Source: Lateolabrax maculatus | Lineage: Eukaryota; Chordata; Actinopteri; Acropomatiformes; Lateolabracidae | Reading direction: 5' to 3' | NCBI GenBank assembly: GCA_031216445.1 | Contig: CM062209.1 | Location: forward strand, 23,299,001 to 23,363,000 | DNA: 64,000 bases | Translations under genes and position numbers: made by a program | Notes under the pieces: model-generated | Databases searched by the model: none | What the model saw: the letters and a program-made list of their open reading frames with translations, nothing else | Told to the model about the DNA's origin: nothing | Part shown: piece after piece, positions 54,683 to 63,933 of the stretch | Layout of the letters: each line of letters starts with the position of its first letter | Position numbering within the stretch: the stretch's first letter is position 1

Positions 54683-57600
54683 ATGGACCCAGCGGAGGAG
54701 TACTCTTTTGAAGAGGATCTGCAGGAGCTGACTTACAGACTCATCTGTATCGTTGGTGAGAGTAAGGGAGTACCTGACAGAGCATATGCAGAGGAAGCCC
54801 TACGGTTAGCACGCTGGGAGGTCTCCCAGAAGCCATGGCTGAGGGATTTTCTGCCGGGCTGCATAAAGAGCTTTCTGGAGACCCCTGATTTCCAGCCCGC
54901 ACCTCAGTCAGCTTCTCGGTCCGGATCCCGGTCCACCTTTCAGCCTGCACCCTGGTCTGTTCCCGTGCCTGCTCCCCAGTCTGCGTCTCTGTCGGCCCCC
55001 CAGTCCATTAGGCTCGGGTTTCTCGGTTTGCAGCCCACCGGTCCTGAGCCGGTTTCAGCCCCTAACCCATTTTGGGGTACCCGTCTGGCCCTCGGAGGTC
55101 CTCGAAGCCACCAGACTCGCAGGCTTCGGGGAGGGAAACCCAGAGGTCGTTCGGCCGAATTCCCCGAGCCCCCAGAGCTCCCAGCGGCCGAATTCCCCGA
55201 GCCCCCAGAGCTCCCAGCGGCCGAATTCCCCGAGCCCCCAGAGCTCCCAGCGGCCGAATTCCCCGAGCCCCCAGAGCTCCCAGCGGCCGAATTCCCCGAG
55301 CCCCCAGAGCTCCCAGCGGCCGAATTCCCCGAGCCCCCAGAGCTCCCAGCGGCCGAATTCCCCGAGCCCCCAGAGCTCCCAGCGGCCGAATTCCCCGAGC
55401 CCCCAGAGCTCCCAGCGGCCGAATTCCCCGAGCCCCCAGAGCTCCCAGAGCCCCCAGCGGCCGACTTCCCCGAGCCCCCTGAGTACCCAGAACCCCCAGC
55501 GGCCGACTTCCCCGAGCCCCCAGAGCTCCCAGAGCCCCCAGCGGCTGACTTCCCCGAGCCCCCAGAGCTCCCAGAGCCCCCAGCGGCTGACTTCCCCGAG
55601 CCCCCAGAGCTCCCAGAGCCCCCAGCGGCTGACTTCCCCGAGCCCCCAGAGCTCCCAGAGCCCCCAGCGGCTGACTTCCCCGAGCCCCCAGAGCTCCCAG
55701 AGCCCCCAGCGGCTGACTTCCCCGAGCCCCCAGAGCTCCCAGAGCCCCCAGCGGCTGACTTCCCCGAGCCCCCAGAGCTCCCAGAGCCCCCAGCGGCTGA
55801 CTTCCCCGAGCCCCCAGAGCTCCCAGAGCCCCCAGCGGCTGACTTCCCCGAGCCCCCAGAGCTCCCAGAGCCCCCAGCGGCTGACTTCCCCGAGCCCCCA
55901 GAGCTCCCAGAGCCCCCAGCGGCTGACTTCCCCGAGCCCCCAGAGCTCCCAGAGCCCCCAGCGGCTGACTTCCCCGAGCCCCTTGAGTACCCAGAGCCCC
56001 CAGCGGCTGACTTCCCCGAGCCCCTTGAGTACCCAGAGCCCCCAGCGGCTGACTTCCCCGAGCCCCTTGAGTACCCAGAGCCCCCAGCGGCTGACTTCCC
56101 CGAGCCCCTTGAGTACCCAGAGCCCCCAGCGGCTGACTTCCCCGAGCCCCTTGAGTACCCAGAGCCCCCAGCGGCTGACTTCCCCGAGCCCCTTGAGTAC
56201 CCAGAGCCCCCAGCGGCTGACTTCCCCGAGCCCCTTGAGTACCCAGAGCCCCCAGCGGCTGACTTCCCCGAGCCCCTTGAGTACCCAGAGCCCCCAGCGG
56301 CTGACTTCCCCGAGCCCCTTGAGTACCCAGAGCCCCCAGCGGCTGACTTCCCCGAGCCCCTTGAGTACCCAGAGCCCCCAGCGGCTGACTTCCCCGAGCC
56401 CCTTGAGTACCCAGAGCCCCCAGCGGCTGACTTCCCCGAGCCCCTTGAGTACCCAGAGCCCCCAGCGGCTGACTTCCCCGAGCCCCTTGAGTACCCAGAG
56501 CCCCCAGCGGCTGACTTCCCCGAGCCCCTTGAGTACCCAGAGCCCCCAGCGGCTGACTTCCCCGAGCCCCTTGAGTACCCAGAGCCCCCAGCGGCTGACT
56601 TCCCCGAGCCCCTTGAGTACCCAGAGCCCCCAGCGGCTGACTTCCCCGAGCCCCTTGAGTACCCAGAGCCCCCAGCGGCTGACTTCCCCGAGCCCCTTGA
56701 GTACCCAGAGCCCCCAGCGGCTGACTTCCCCGAGCCCCTTGAGTACCCAGAGCCCCCAGCGGCTGACTTCCCCGAGCCCCTTGAGTACCCAGAGCCCCCA
56801 GCGGCTGACTTCCCCGAGCCCCTTGAGTACCCAGAGCCCCCAGCGGCTGACTTCCCCGAGCCCCTTGAGTACCCAGAGCCCCCAGCGGCTGACTTCCCCG
56901 AGCCCCTTGAGTACCCAGAGCCCCCAGCGGCTGACTTCCCCGAGCCCCTTGAGTACCCAGAGCCCCCAGCGGCTGACTTCCCCGAGCCCCTTGAGTACCC
57001 AGAGCCCCCAGCGGCTGACTTCCCCGAGCCCCTTGAGTACCCAGAGCCCCCAGCGGCTGACTTCCCCGAGCCCCTTGAGTACCCAGAGCCCCCAGCGGCT
57101 GACTTCCCCGAGCCCCTTGAGTACCCAGAGCCCCCAGCGGCTGACTTCCCCGAGCCCCTTGAGTACCCAGAGCCCCCAGCGGCTGACTTCCCCGAGCCCC
57201 TTGAGTACCCAGAGCCCCCAGCGGCTGACTTCCCCGAGCCCCTTGAGTACCCAGAGCCCCCAGCGGCTGACTTCCCCGAGCCCCTTGAGTACCCAGAGCC
57301 CCCAGCGGCTGACTTCCCCGAGCCCCTTGAGTACCCAGAGCCCCCAGCGGCTGACTTCCCCGAGCCCCTTGAGTACCCAGAGCCCCCAGCGGCTGACTTC
57401 CCCGAGCCCCTTGAGTACCCAGAGCCCCCAGCGGCTGACTTCCCCGAGCCCCTTGAGTACCCAGAGCCCCCAGCGGCTGACTTCCCCGAGCCCCTTGGTC
57501 TTCGTCGGCCTCCTGGTCGGCCTCCTGGTCGGCCTCCTGAGGGGGTCCTCAGTCTTCGTCGGCCTCCTGGTCGGCCTCCTGGTCGGCCTCCTGAGGGGGT

Positions 57601-59035
57601 CCTCAGTCTTCGTCGGCCTCCTGGTCGGCCTCCTGGTCGGCCTCCTGAGGGGGTCCTCAGTCTTCGTCGGCCTCCTGGTCGGCCTCCTGGTCGGCCTCCT
57701 GAGGGGGTCCTCAGTCTTCGTCGGCCTCCTGGTCGGCCTCCTGGTCGGCCTCCTGAGGGGGTCCTCAGTCTTCGTCGGCCTCCTGGTCGGCCTCCTGGTC
57801 GGCCTCCTGAGGGGGTCCTCAGTCTTCGTCGGCCTCCTGGTCGGCCTCCTGGTCGGCCTCCTGAGGGGGTCCTCAGTCTTCGTCGGCCTCCTGGTCGGCC
57901 TCCTGGTCGGCCTCCTGAGGGGGTCCTCAGTCTTCGTCGGCCTCCTGGTCGGCCTCCTGGTCGGCCTCCTGAGGGGGTCCTCAGTCTTCGTCGGCCTCCT
58001 GGTCGGCCTCCTGGTCGGCCTCCTGAGGGGGTCCTCAGTCTTCGTCGGCCTCCTGGTCGGCCTCCTGGTCGGCCTCCTGAGGGGGTCCTCAGTCTTCGTC
58101 GGCCTCCTGGTCGGCCTCCTGGTCGGCCTCCTGAGGGGGTCCTCAGTCTTCGTCGGCCTCCTGGTCGGCCTCCTGGTCGGCCTGCAGCGCTCCCCGGACC
58201 CCCGGACTCAGGCCGTCCGCCTGAGGCTCCTGTCCGCCCTCCTGGTCGGCCTGCAGCGCTCCCCGGACCCCCGGACTCAGGCCGTCCGCCTGAGGCTCCT
58301 GTCCGCCCTCCTGGTCGGCCTGCAGCGCTCCCCGGACCCCCGGACTCAGGCCGTCCGCCTGAGGCTCCTGTCCGCCCTCCTGGTCGGCCTGCAGCGCTCC
58401 CCGGACCCCCGGACTCAGGCCGTCCGCCTGAGGCTCCTGTCCGCCCTCCTGGTCGGCCTGCAGCGCTCCCCGGACCCCCGGACTCAGGCCGTCCGCCTGA
58501 GGCTCCTGTCCGCCCTCCTGGTCGGCCTGCAGCGCTCCCCGGACCCCCGGACTCAGGCCGTCCGCCTGAGGCTCCTGTCCGCCCTCCTGGTCGGCCTGCA
58601 GCGCTCCCCGGACCCCCGGACTCAGGCCGTCCGCCTGAGGCTCCTGTCCGCCCTCCTGGTCGGCCTGCAGCGCTCCCCGGACCCCCGGACTCAGGCCGTC
58701 CGCCTGAGGCTCCTGTCCGCCCTCCTGGTCGGCCTGCAGCGCTCCCCGGACCCCCGGACTCAGGCCGTCCGCCTGAGGCTCCTGTCCGCCCTCCTGGTCG
58801 GCCTGCAGCGCTCCCCGGACCCCCGGACTCAGGCCGTCCGCCTGAGGCTCCTGTCCGCCCTCCTGGTTGGCCTGCAGCGCTCCCCGGACCCCCGGACTCA
58901 GGCCGTCCGCCTGAGGCTCCTGTCCACCCCCTGCTCCCTGCAACTGCCCTTCTATCCCTCCTCCGGAACCCCTCCACCCACCCGGCTGAATGGAACGTCT
59001 GGAATCCGTTCCTTAAAGGGGGGGTTCTGTCATGA
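54683..59035 (+). CDS. Gag-like protein dominated by in-frame tandem repeats, 1450 residues
   Basis: Residues 1-70 look like the N-terminus of a fish LTR-element gag (MDPAEEYSFEEDLQELTYRL, then EEALRLARWEVSQKPWLRDF). Residues 70-157 are Pro/Ser-rich. The rest is repeats: 8 units of 11 residues (AEFPEPPELPA), 12 of 14 (ADFPEPPELPEPPA), 36 of 14 (ADFPEPLEYPEPPA), 12 of 18 (LRRPPGRPPGRPPEGVLS) and 11 of 23 (PALPGPPDSGRPPEAPVRPPGRPA-like). The frame stops at TGA inside the first bases of the 3' LTR. The repeats are strongly acidic and then strongly basic, and probably disordered. Long frames on the other strand and in another phase are consequences of repeat lengths divisible by three. Whether it is translated is unknown. 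Confidence 0.6.
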   Translation: MDPAEEYSFEEDLQELTYRLICIVGESKGVPDRAYAEEALRLARWEVSQKPWLRDFLPGCIKSFLETPDFQPAPQSASRSGSRSTFQPAPWSVPVPAPQSASLSAPQSIRLGFLGLQPTGPEPVSAPNPFWGTRLALGGPRSHQTRRLRGGKPRGRSAEFPEPPELPAAEFPEPPELPAAEFPEPPELPAAEFPEPPELPAAEFPEPPELPAAEFPEPPELPAAEFPEPPELPAAEFPEPPELPAAEFPEPPELPEPPAADFPEPPEYPEPPAADFPEPPELPEPPAADFPEPPELPEPPAADFPEPPELPEPPAADFPEPPELPEPPAADFPEPPELPEPPAADFPEPPELPEPPAADFPEPPELPEPPAADFPEPPELPEPPAADFPEPPELPEPPAADFPEPPELPEPPAADFPEPPELPEPPAADFPEPLEYPEPPAADFPEPLEYPEPPAADFPEPLEYPEPPAADFPEPLEYPEPPAADFPEPLEYPEPPAADFPEPLEYPEPPAADFPEPLEYPEPPAADFPEPLEYPEPPAADFPEPLEYPEPPAADFPEPLEYPEPPAADFPEPLEYPEPPAADFPEPLEYPEPPAADFPEPLEYPEPPAADFPEPLEYPEPPAADFPEPLEYPEPPAADFPEPLEYPEPPAADFPEPLEYPEPPAADFPEPLEYPEPPAADFPEPLEYPEPPAADFPEPLEYPEPPAADFPEPLEYPEPPAADFPEPLEYPEPPAADFPEPLEYPEPPAADFPEPLEYPEPPAADFPEPLEYPEPPAADFPEPLEYPEPPAADFPEPLEYPEPPAADFPEPLEYPEPPAADFPEPLEYPEPPAADFPEPLEYPEPPAADFPEPLEYPEPPAADFPEPLEYPEPPAADFPEPLEYPEPPAADFPEPLEYPEPPAADFPEPLEYPEPPAADFPEPLEYPEPPAADFPEPLGLRRPPGRPPGRPPEGVLSLRRPPGRPPGRPPEGVLSLRRPPGRPPGRPPEGVLSLRRPPGRPPGRPPEGVLSLRRPPGRPPGRPPEGVLSLRRPPGRPPGRPPEGVLSLRRPPGRPPGRPPEGVLSLRRPPGRPPGRPPEGVLSLRRPPGRPPGRPPEGVLSLRRPPGRPPGRPPEGVLSLRRPPGRPPGRPPEGVLSLRRPPGRPPGRPPEGVLSLRRPPGRPPGRPAALPGPPDSGRPPEAPVRPPGRPAALPGPPDSGRPPEAPVRPPGRPAALPGPPDSGRPPEAPVRPPGRPAALPGPPDSGRPPEAPVRPPGRPAALPGPPDSGRPPEAPVRPPGRPAALPGPPDSGRPPEAPVRPPGRPAALPGPPDSGRPPEAPVRPPGRPAALPGPPDSGRPPEAPVRPPGRPAALPGPPDSGRPPEAPVRPPGRPAALPGPPDSGRPPEAPVRPPGWPAALPGPPDSGRPPEAPVHPLLPATALLSLLRNPSTHPAEWNVWNPFLKGGVLS
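55154..55459 (+). repeat. Minisatellite block 1: 33-bp unit, 8 copies plus a 42-bp transition unit
   Basis: GCCGAATTCCCCGAGCCCCC starts each unit. The ninth unit gains 9 bp and becomes the founder of the 42-bp type. Confidence 0.95.
55460..55963 (+). repeat. Minisatellite block 2: 42-bp unit, 12 copies
   Basis: Encodes ADFPEPPELPEPPA; the first unit has EY instead of EL. Confidence 0.95.
55964..57499 (+). repeat. Minisatellite block 3: 42-bp unit, 36 full copies plus a partial copy
   Basis: Encodes ADFPEPLEYPEPPA. All copies appear identical, pointing to very recent expansion or homogenisation. Confidence 0.95.
57500..58147 (+). repeat. Minisatellite block 4: 54-bp unit, 12 copies
   Basis: CTTCGTCGGCCTCCTGGTCG starts each unit, encoding LRRPPGRPPGRPPEGVLS. 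It is itself built from the 15-bp motif GGCCTCCTGGTCGGC. Confidence 0.95.
58181..58928 (+). repeat. Minisatellite block 5: 69-bp unit, 11 copies
   Basis: CCTGCAGCGCTCCCCGGACC starts each unit. The last unit carries small changes (GGTTGG, CCACCC). Confidence 0.95.
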
Positions 59036-59428
59036 TCTGTCTGACACTTCTGGACTCTTGCTCGGTTCCCCTCACCTGCCATTCCCTTACCTTCCACCAG
59101 ATGCCCTCGGACTTTCCTTCCTTCCCCATCACCTGATTGCCCCACCCATCTACACACCTGTCTCCACTCTCCTCTCAGCCACTCCCTCCTCGTCAGCTTC
59201 ACTCCGTTCACCTGTCTGTACTCAGCTATTAGCTGAGTATATAGACTAGTTCATTTCAATGGTCAGTGTCAGATCCTTTTGTTTGTTCGTTTGGTTGTTT
59301 GTTACCTGCCTGCTCTGGACTCTGCACCTCATCTCATGCTAATAAAACTCCAGTCAGCATACCTGCCGGTCTCCTCTCCTCTCTGCACCTGGGTCCTGTA
59401 TTTGCCAAACGGCTACCGCGCCGTGACA
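59028..59428 (+). repeat. 3' LTR of the sushi/Tf1-like retrotransposon
   Basis: 401 bp, identical by eye to the 5' LTR. Its first eight bases supply the stop codon of the gag-like frame. Confidence 0.95.
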
Positions 59429-59785
59429 CATCAAGTACAATGATTTCCTTTGTTAACGTAGCATTGCCAACGCCATTGACACTACATAAAAAAGGAGGCA
59501 GAGTTGGGTGGAAATGGCTGCATTCAGTATTTAAGATGGACAAATCTCTGCAAGAATTTGTAGTCACATTCTAGAATTGCAGGACAAGAAAATAGAATAA
59601 TGCGCTTTGATGTTGGGGTTGGATTCCGTACTAAGCGATACAATCCCTAAACTAAATCTGCCTCTTTGTGTTGCTTTTAAACTAATGCTGATAAAACATC
59701 AACTGGACAATGCAAATAAAGTGCATCAAGTAAAGTCTTCGGAGGCTAAGTGACCACTCATCAACTGCTAATGCCCTGCATGAAT

Positions 59786-59897
59786 TTAAGATAATCCTCA
59801 TCTGTTTATCAAGTACAAAGTCTTCCAGACAACACCATTGAAACTTCATATAAAAGAGGCGGAGCTGGGTGTAAATGGCTGCATTTAGTATTTAAGA
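59786..59897 (+). promoter_or_regulatory. P1 promoter module
   Basis: TATAAAA at 59849-59855; the block behind it has GGGTGTAAATGG instead of GGGTGGAAATGG. Confidence 0.5.
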
Positions 59898-60435
59898 TGG
59901 ACAAATCTCTGCAAGAGACACCACTTCCTCTGCAAGTGGGGCACAAAGATGATGATCCTCATCTGTTCATCAAGTACAATGATTTCCTTTGTTAACGTAG
60001 CATTGCCAACGCCATTGACACTTCATAAAAAAGGAGGCAGAGTTGGGTGGAAATGGCTGCATTCAGTATTTAAGATGGACAAATCTCTGCAAGAATTTGT
60101 AGTCACATTCTAGAATTGCAGGACAATAAAATAGAATAATGCGCTTTGATGTTGGGGTTGGATTCCGTACTGAAGCCATACAATCCCTAAACTAAATCTG
60201 CCTCTTTGTGTTGCTTTTAAACTACTGCTGATAAAACATCAGCTGAACACTGCCAATGACGTGCATCAAGTAAAGTCTTTAAGATGATTTAAGATGATCC
60301 TCATCTGTTCATCAAGTAGGATGACTTCCTTTTTTAACGTAGCATTGCCAACACCATTGAAACTTCATAAAAAAAGAAGGCGGAGTTGGGTGGAAATGGC
60401 TGCATTCAGTATTTAAGATGGACAAATCTCTGCAA

Positions 60436-60502
60436 GTATCCTAACACAAACACTAACTTTGGTTTCAATGCAGTAAGTGCTTTATTTGTTGGGGTAGCTT
60501 TG
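60436..60502 (+). ncRNA. mir430: pre-miR-430 variant E, 24-nt form
   Basis: Mature arm 60474-60497 with CTTTATTTG and tail TAGC. Confidence 0.9.
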
Positions 60503-60781
60503 CTGACCTCTGCATCTTCAGGTGTGAGCTGTGTGCCATTTGAAAACTTCAGTAAGAGATACACTTAATTTGTAGTCACATTCTAGAATTGCAGGACAAG
60601 AAAATAGAATAATGTGCTTTGATGTTGGGGTTGGATTCCGTACTGAAGCGCTACATTCCCTAAACTAAATCTGCCTCTTTGTGTTGCTTTTAAACTACTG
60701 CTGATAAAACATCAACACACAACAAGCAAAACCTTGACTATGGAGAATCTCTTAAGCGACGAATATTGCCAACTGTAAGTC

Positions 60782-60861
60782 TGTCATATTGACCCAACTT
60801 GAGCATTGAGTTGTGTTTGAATACAGTTAAGTGCTACTTGTTGGGGCGGTTGTACATGACA
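60782..60861 (+). ncRNA. mir430: pre-miR-430 variant A
   Basis: Mature arm 60828-60849. Confidence 0.92.
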
Positions 60862-60907
60862 AATGCTGCAGACTGTACCCGAAGACAGATTTCATTTGAA
60901 TTACATT

Positions 60908-60977
60908 CAGATCACCTCAAATGGAGACATTAATGATTCTTGTGTTCATAAGTGCTTCTCTTTGGGGTTGTCTTGGA
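60908..60977 (+). ncRNA. mir430: pre-miR-430 variant D
   Basis: Mature arm 60949-60970. 5' arm with GACATTAATG. Confidence 0.9.
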
Positions 60978-61046
60978 TGTGAAAAGATTGAAGATGATTG
61001 AAATTCCTTCCAGAAAGCTGATTCAGAGACACATTTCAGTGAGAAG

Positions 61047-61103
61047 TGCATTTCAACTTGAGCAACCCTCTGACTTCACTACCAAGAAAGTGCTATATAG
61101 TTA
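61047..61103 (+). pseudogene. mir430: Truncated miR-430 variant F
   Basis: AAAGTGCTATATAGTT at 61087 followed by AATATTG. Confidence 0.75.
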
Positions 61104-61147
61104 ATATTGTTTTTTTGCTCATCAAGGTCTAGATTTGGTCAATAATA

Positions 61148-61213
61148 GTACCCTAACACAAACACTAACTTTGGTTTCAATGCAGTAAGTGCTTTTTTGT
61201 TGGGGTAGTTTTG
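61148..61213 (+). ncRNA. mir430: pre-miR-430 variant E
   Basis: Mature arm 61186-61208. Shares the GGGTGTGAG flank variant with 52497. Confidence 0.92.
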
Positions 61214-61504
61214 CTGACCTCTGCATCTTCGGGTGTGAGCTGTGTGCCATTTGAAAACTTCAGTAAGAGATACACTTAATTTGTAGTCACATTCTAGAAT
61301 TGCAGGACAAGAAAATAGAATAATGCGCTTTGATGTTGGGGTTGGATTCCGTACTGAAGCCCTACATTCCCTAAACTATATCTGCCTCTTTGTGTTGCTT
61401 TTAAACTACTGCTGATGAAACATCAACTGGACGCTGCCAATGAGGTGCATCAAGTAAAGTCTTCGGAGGGTAAGTGACCACTTATCAACTGCTAATGCCC
61501 TGCA

Positions 61505-61620
61505 TGAATTTAAGATGATCCTCATCTGTTCATCAAGTACAAAGTCTTCCAGACAACACCATTGAAACTTCATATAAAAGAGGCGGAGCTGGGTGGAAAT
61601 GGCTGCATTTAGTATTTAAG
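61505..61620 (+). promoter_or_regulatory. P1 promoter module
   Basis: TATAAAA at 61573-61579, followed by P2 modules. Confidence 0.55.
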
Positions 61621-63933
61621 ATGGACAAATCTCTGCAAGAGACACCACTTCCTCTGCAAGTGGGGCACAAAGATGATGATCCTCAACTGTTCATCAAGTA
61701 CAATGATTTCCTTTGTTAACGTAGCATTGCCAACGCCATTGACACTACATAAAAAAGGAGGCAGAGTTGGGTGGAAATGGCTGCATTCAGTATTTAAGAT
61801 GGACAAATCCTGCAAGAATTTGCAGTCACATTCTAGAATTGCAGGACAATAAAATAGAATAATGCGCTTTGATGTTGGGGTTGGATTCCGTACTGAAGCC
61901 ATACAATCCCTAAACTAAATCTGCCTCTTTGTGTTGCTTTTAAACTACTGCTGATAAAACATCAGCTGAACACTGCCAATGACGTGCATCAAGTAAAGTC
62001 TTTAAGATGATTTAAGATGATCCTCATCTGTTCATCAAGTACAATGATTTCCTTTTTTAACGTAGCATTGCCAACGCCATTGACACTACATAAAAAAGGA
62101 GGCAGAGTTGGGTGGAAATGGCTGCATTTAGTATTTAAGATGGACAAATCTCTGCAAGAGACACCACTTCCTCTGCAAGTGGGGCACAAAGATGATGATC
62201 CTCATCTGTTCATCAAGTACAATGATTTCCATTTTTAATGTAGCATTGCCAACGCCATTGACACTTCATAAAAAAGGAGGCAGAGTTGGGTGGAAATGGC
62301 TGCATTCAGTATTTAAGATGGACAAATCTCTGCAAGAATTTGTAGTCACATTCTAGAATTGCAGGACAAGAAAATAGAATAATGCGCTTTGATGTTGGGG
62401 TTGGATTCCGTACTGAAGCCATACAATCCCTAAACTAAATCTGCCTCTTTGTGTTGCTTTTAAACTACTGCTGATAAAACATCAGCTGGACACTGCCAAT
62501 GACGTGCATCAAGTAAAGTCTTTAAGATGATTTAACATGATCCTCATCTGTTCATCAAGTACAATGATTTCCTTTTTTAACGTAGCATTGCCAACGCCAT
62601 TGACACTACATAAAAAAGGAGGCAGAGTTGGGTGGAAATGGCTGCATTTAGTATTTAAGATGAACAAATCTCTGCAAGAGACACCACTTCCTCTGCAAGT
62701 GGGGCACAAAGATGATGATCCTCATCTGTTCATCAAGTAGAATGACTTCCTTTTTTAACGTAGCATTGCCAAAACCATTGAAACTTTATGAAAAAAGAAG
62801 GCGGAGTTGGGTGGAAATGGCTGCATTTAGTATTTAAGATGGACAAATCTCTGCAAGAGACACCACTTCCTCTGCAAGTGGGGCACAAAGATGATGATCC
62901 TCATCTGTTCATCAAGTACAATGATTTCCATTTTTAACGTAGCATTGCCAACGCCATTGACACTTCATAAAAAAGGAGGCAGAGTTGGGTGGAAATGGCT
63001 GCATTCAGTATTTAAGATGGACAAATCCTGCAAGAATTTGCAGTCACATTCTAGAATTGCAGGACAAGAAAATAGAATAATGCGCTTTGATGTTGGGGTT
63101 GGATTCCGTACTGAAGCCATACAATCCCTAAACTAAATCTGCCTCTTTGTGTTGCTTTTAAACTACTGCTGATAAAACATCAACTGGACACTGCCAATGA
63201 CGTGGATCAAGTAAAGTCTTTAAGATGATTTAACATGATCCTCATCTGTTCATCAAGTAGAATGACTTCCTTTTTTAACGTAGCATTGCCAACACCATTG
63301 AAACTTTATGAAAAAAGGAGGCAGAGTTGGGTGGAAATGGCTGCATTTAGTATTTAAGATGGACAAATCTCTGCAAGAGAGACCACTTCCTCTGCAAGTG
63401 GGGCACAAAGATGATGATCCTCATCTGTTCATCAAGTACAATGATTTCCTTTGTTAACGTAGCATTGCCAACGCCATTGACACTACATAAAAAAGGAGGC
63501 AGAGTTGGGTGGAAATGGCTGCATTCAGTATTTAAGATGGACAAATCTCTGCAAGAATTTGTAGTCACATTCTAGAATTGCAGGACAAGAAAATAGAATA
63601 ATGCGCTTTGATGTTGGGGTTGGATTCCGTACTAAGCGATACAATCCCTAAACTAAATCTGCCTCTTTGTGTTGCTTTTAAACTAATGCTGATAAAACAT
63701 CAACTGGACAATGCAAATAAAGTGCATCAAGTAAAGTCTTCGGAGGCTAAGTGACCACTCATCAACTGCTAATGCCCTGCATGAATTTAAGATAATCCTC
63801 ATCTGTTCATCAAGTAGGATGACTTCCTTTTTTAACGTAGCATTGCCAACACCATTGAAACTTCATAAAAAAAGAAGGCGGAGTTGGGTGGAAATGGCTG
63901 CATTCAGTATTTAAGATGGACAAATCTCTGCAA

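Larger units (their letters stand above)
54266..59428 (+). mobile_element. Non-autonomous LTR retrotransposon with a minisatellite-filled gag-like frame
   Basis: 5163 bp with identical LTRs and a 5-bp duplication. The internal part is one open frame followed by a polypurine tract (AAAGGGGGGG, 59015-59024). No zinc knuckle, protease, RT, RNase H or integrase is visible, so an autonomous relative must supply them. Confidence 0.92.

Noticed and set aside
54940..59211. A 1423-residue frame on the minus strand and a 1088-residue frame in another phase across the retrotransposon
   Set aside because: Both result from repeat units divisible by three and poor in stop-forming triplets. Neither starts with a gag-like segment in the proper place after the LTR.
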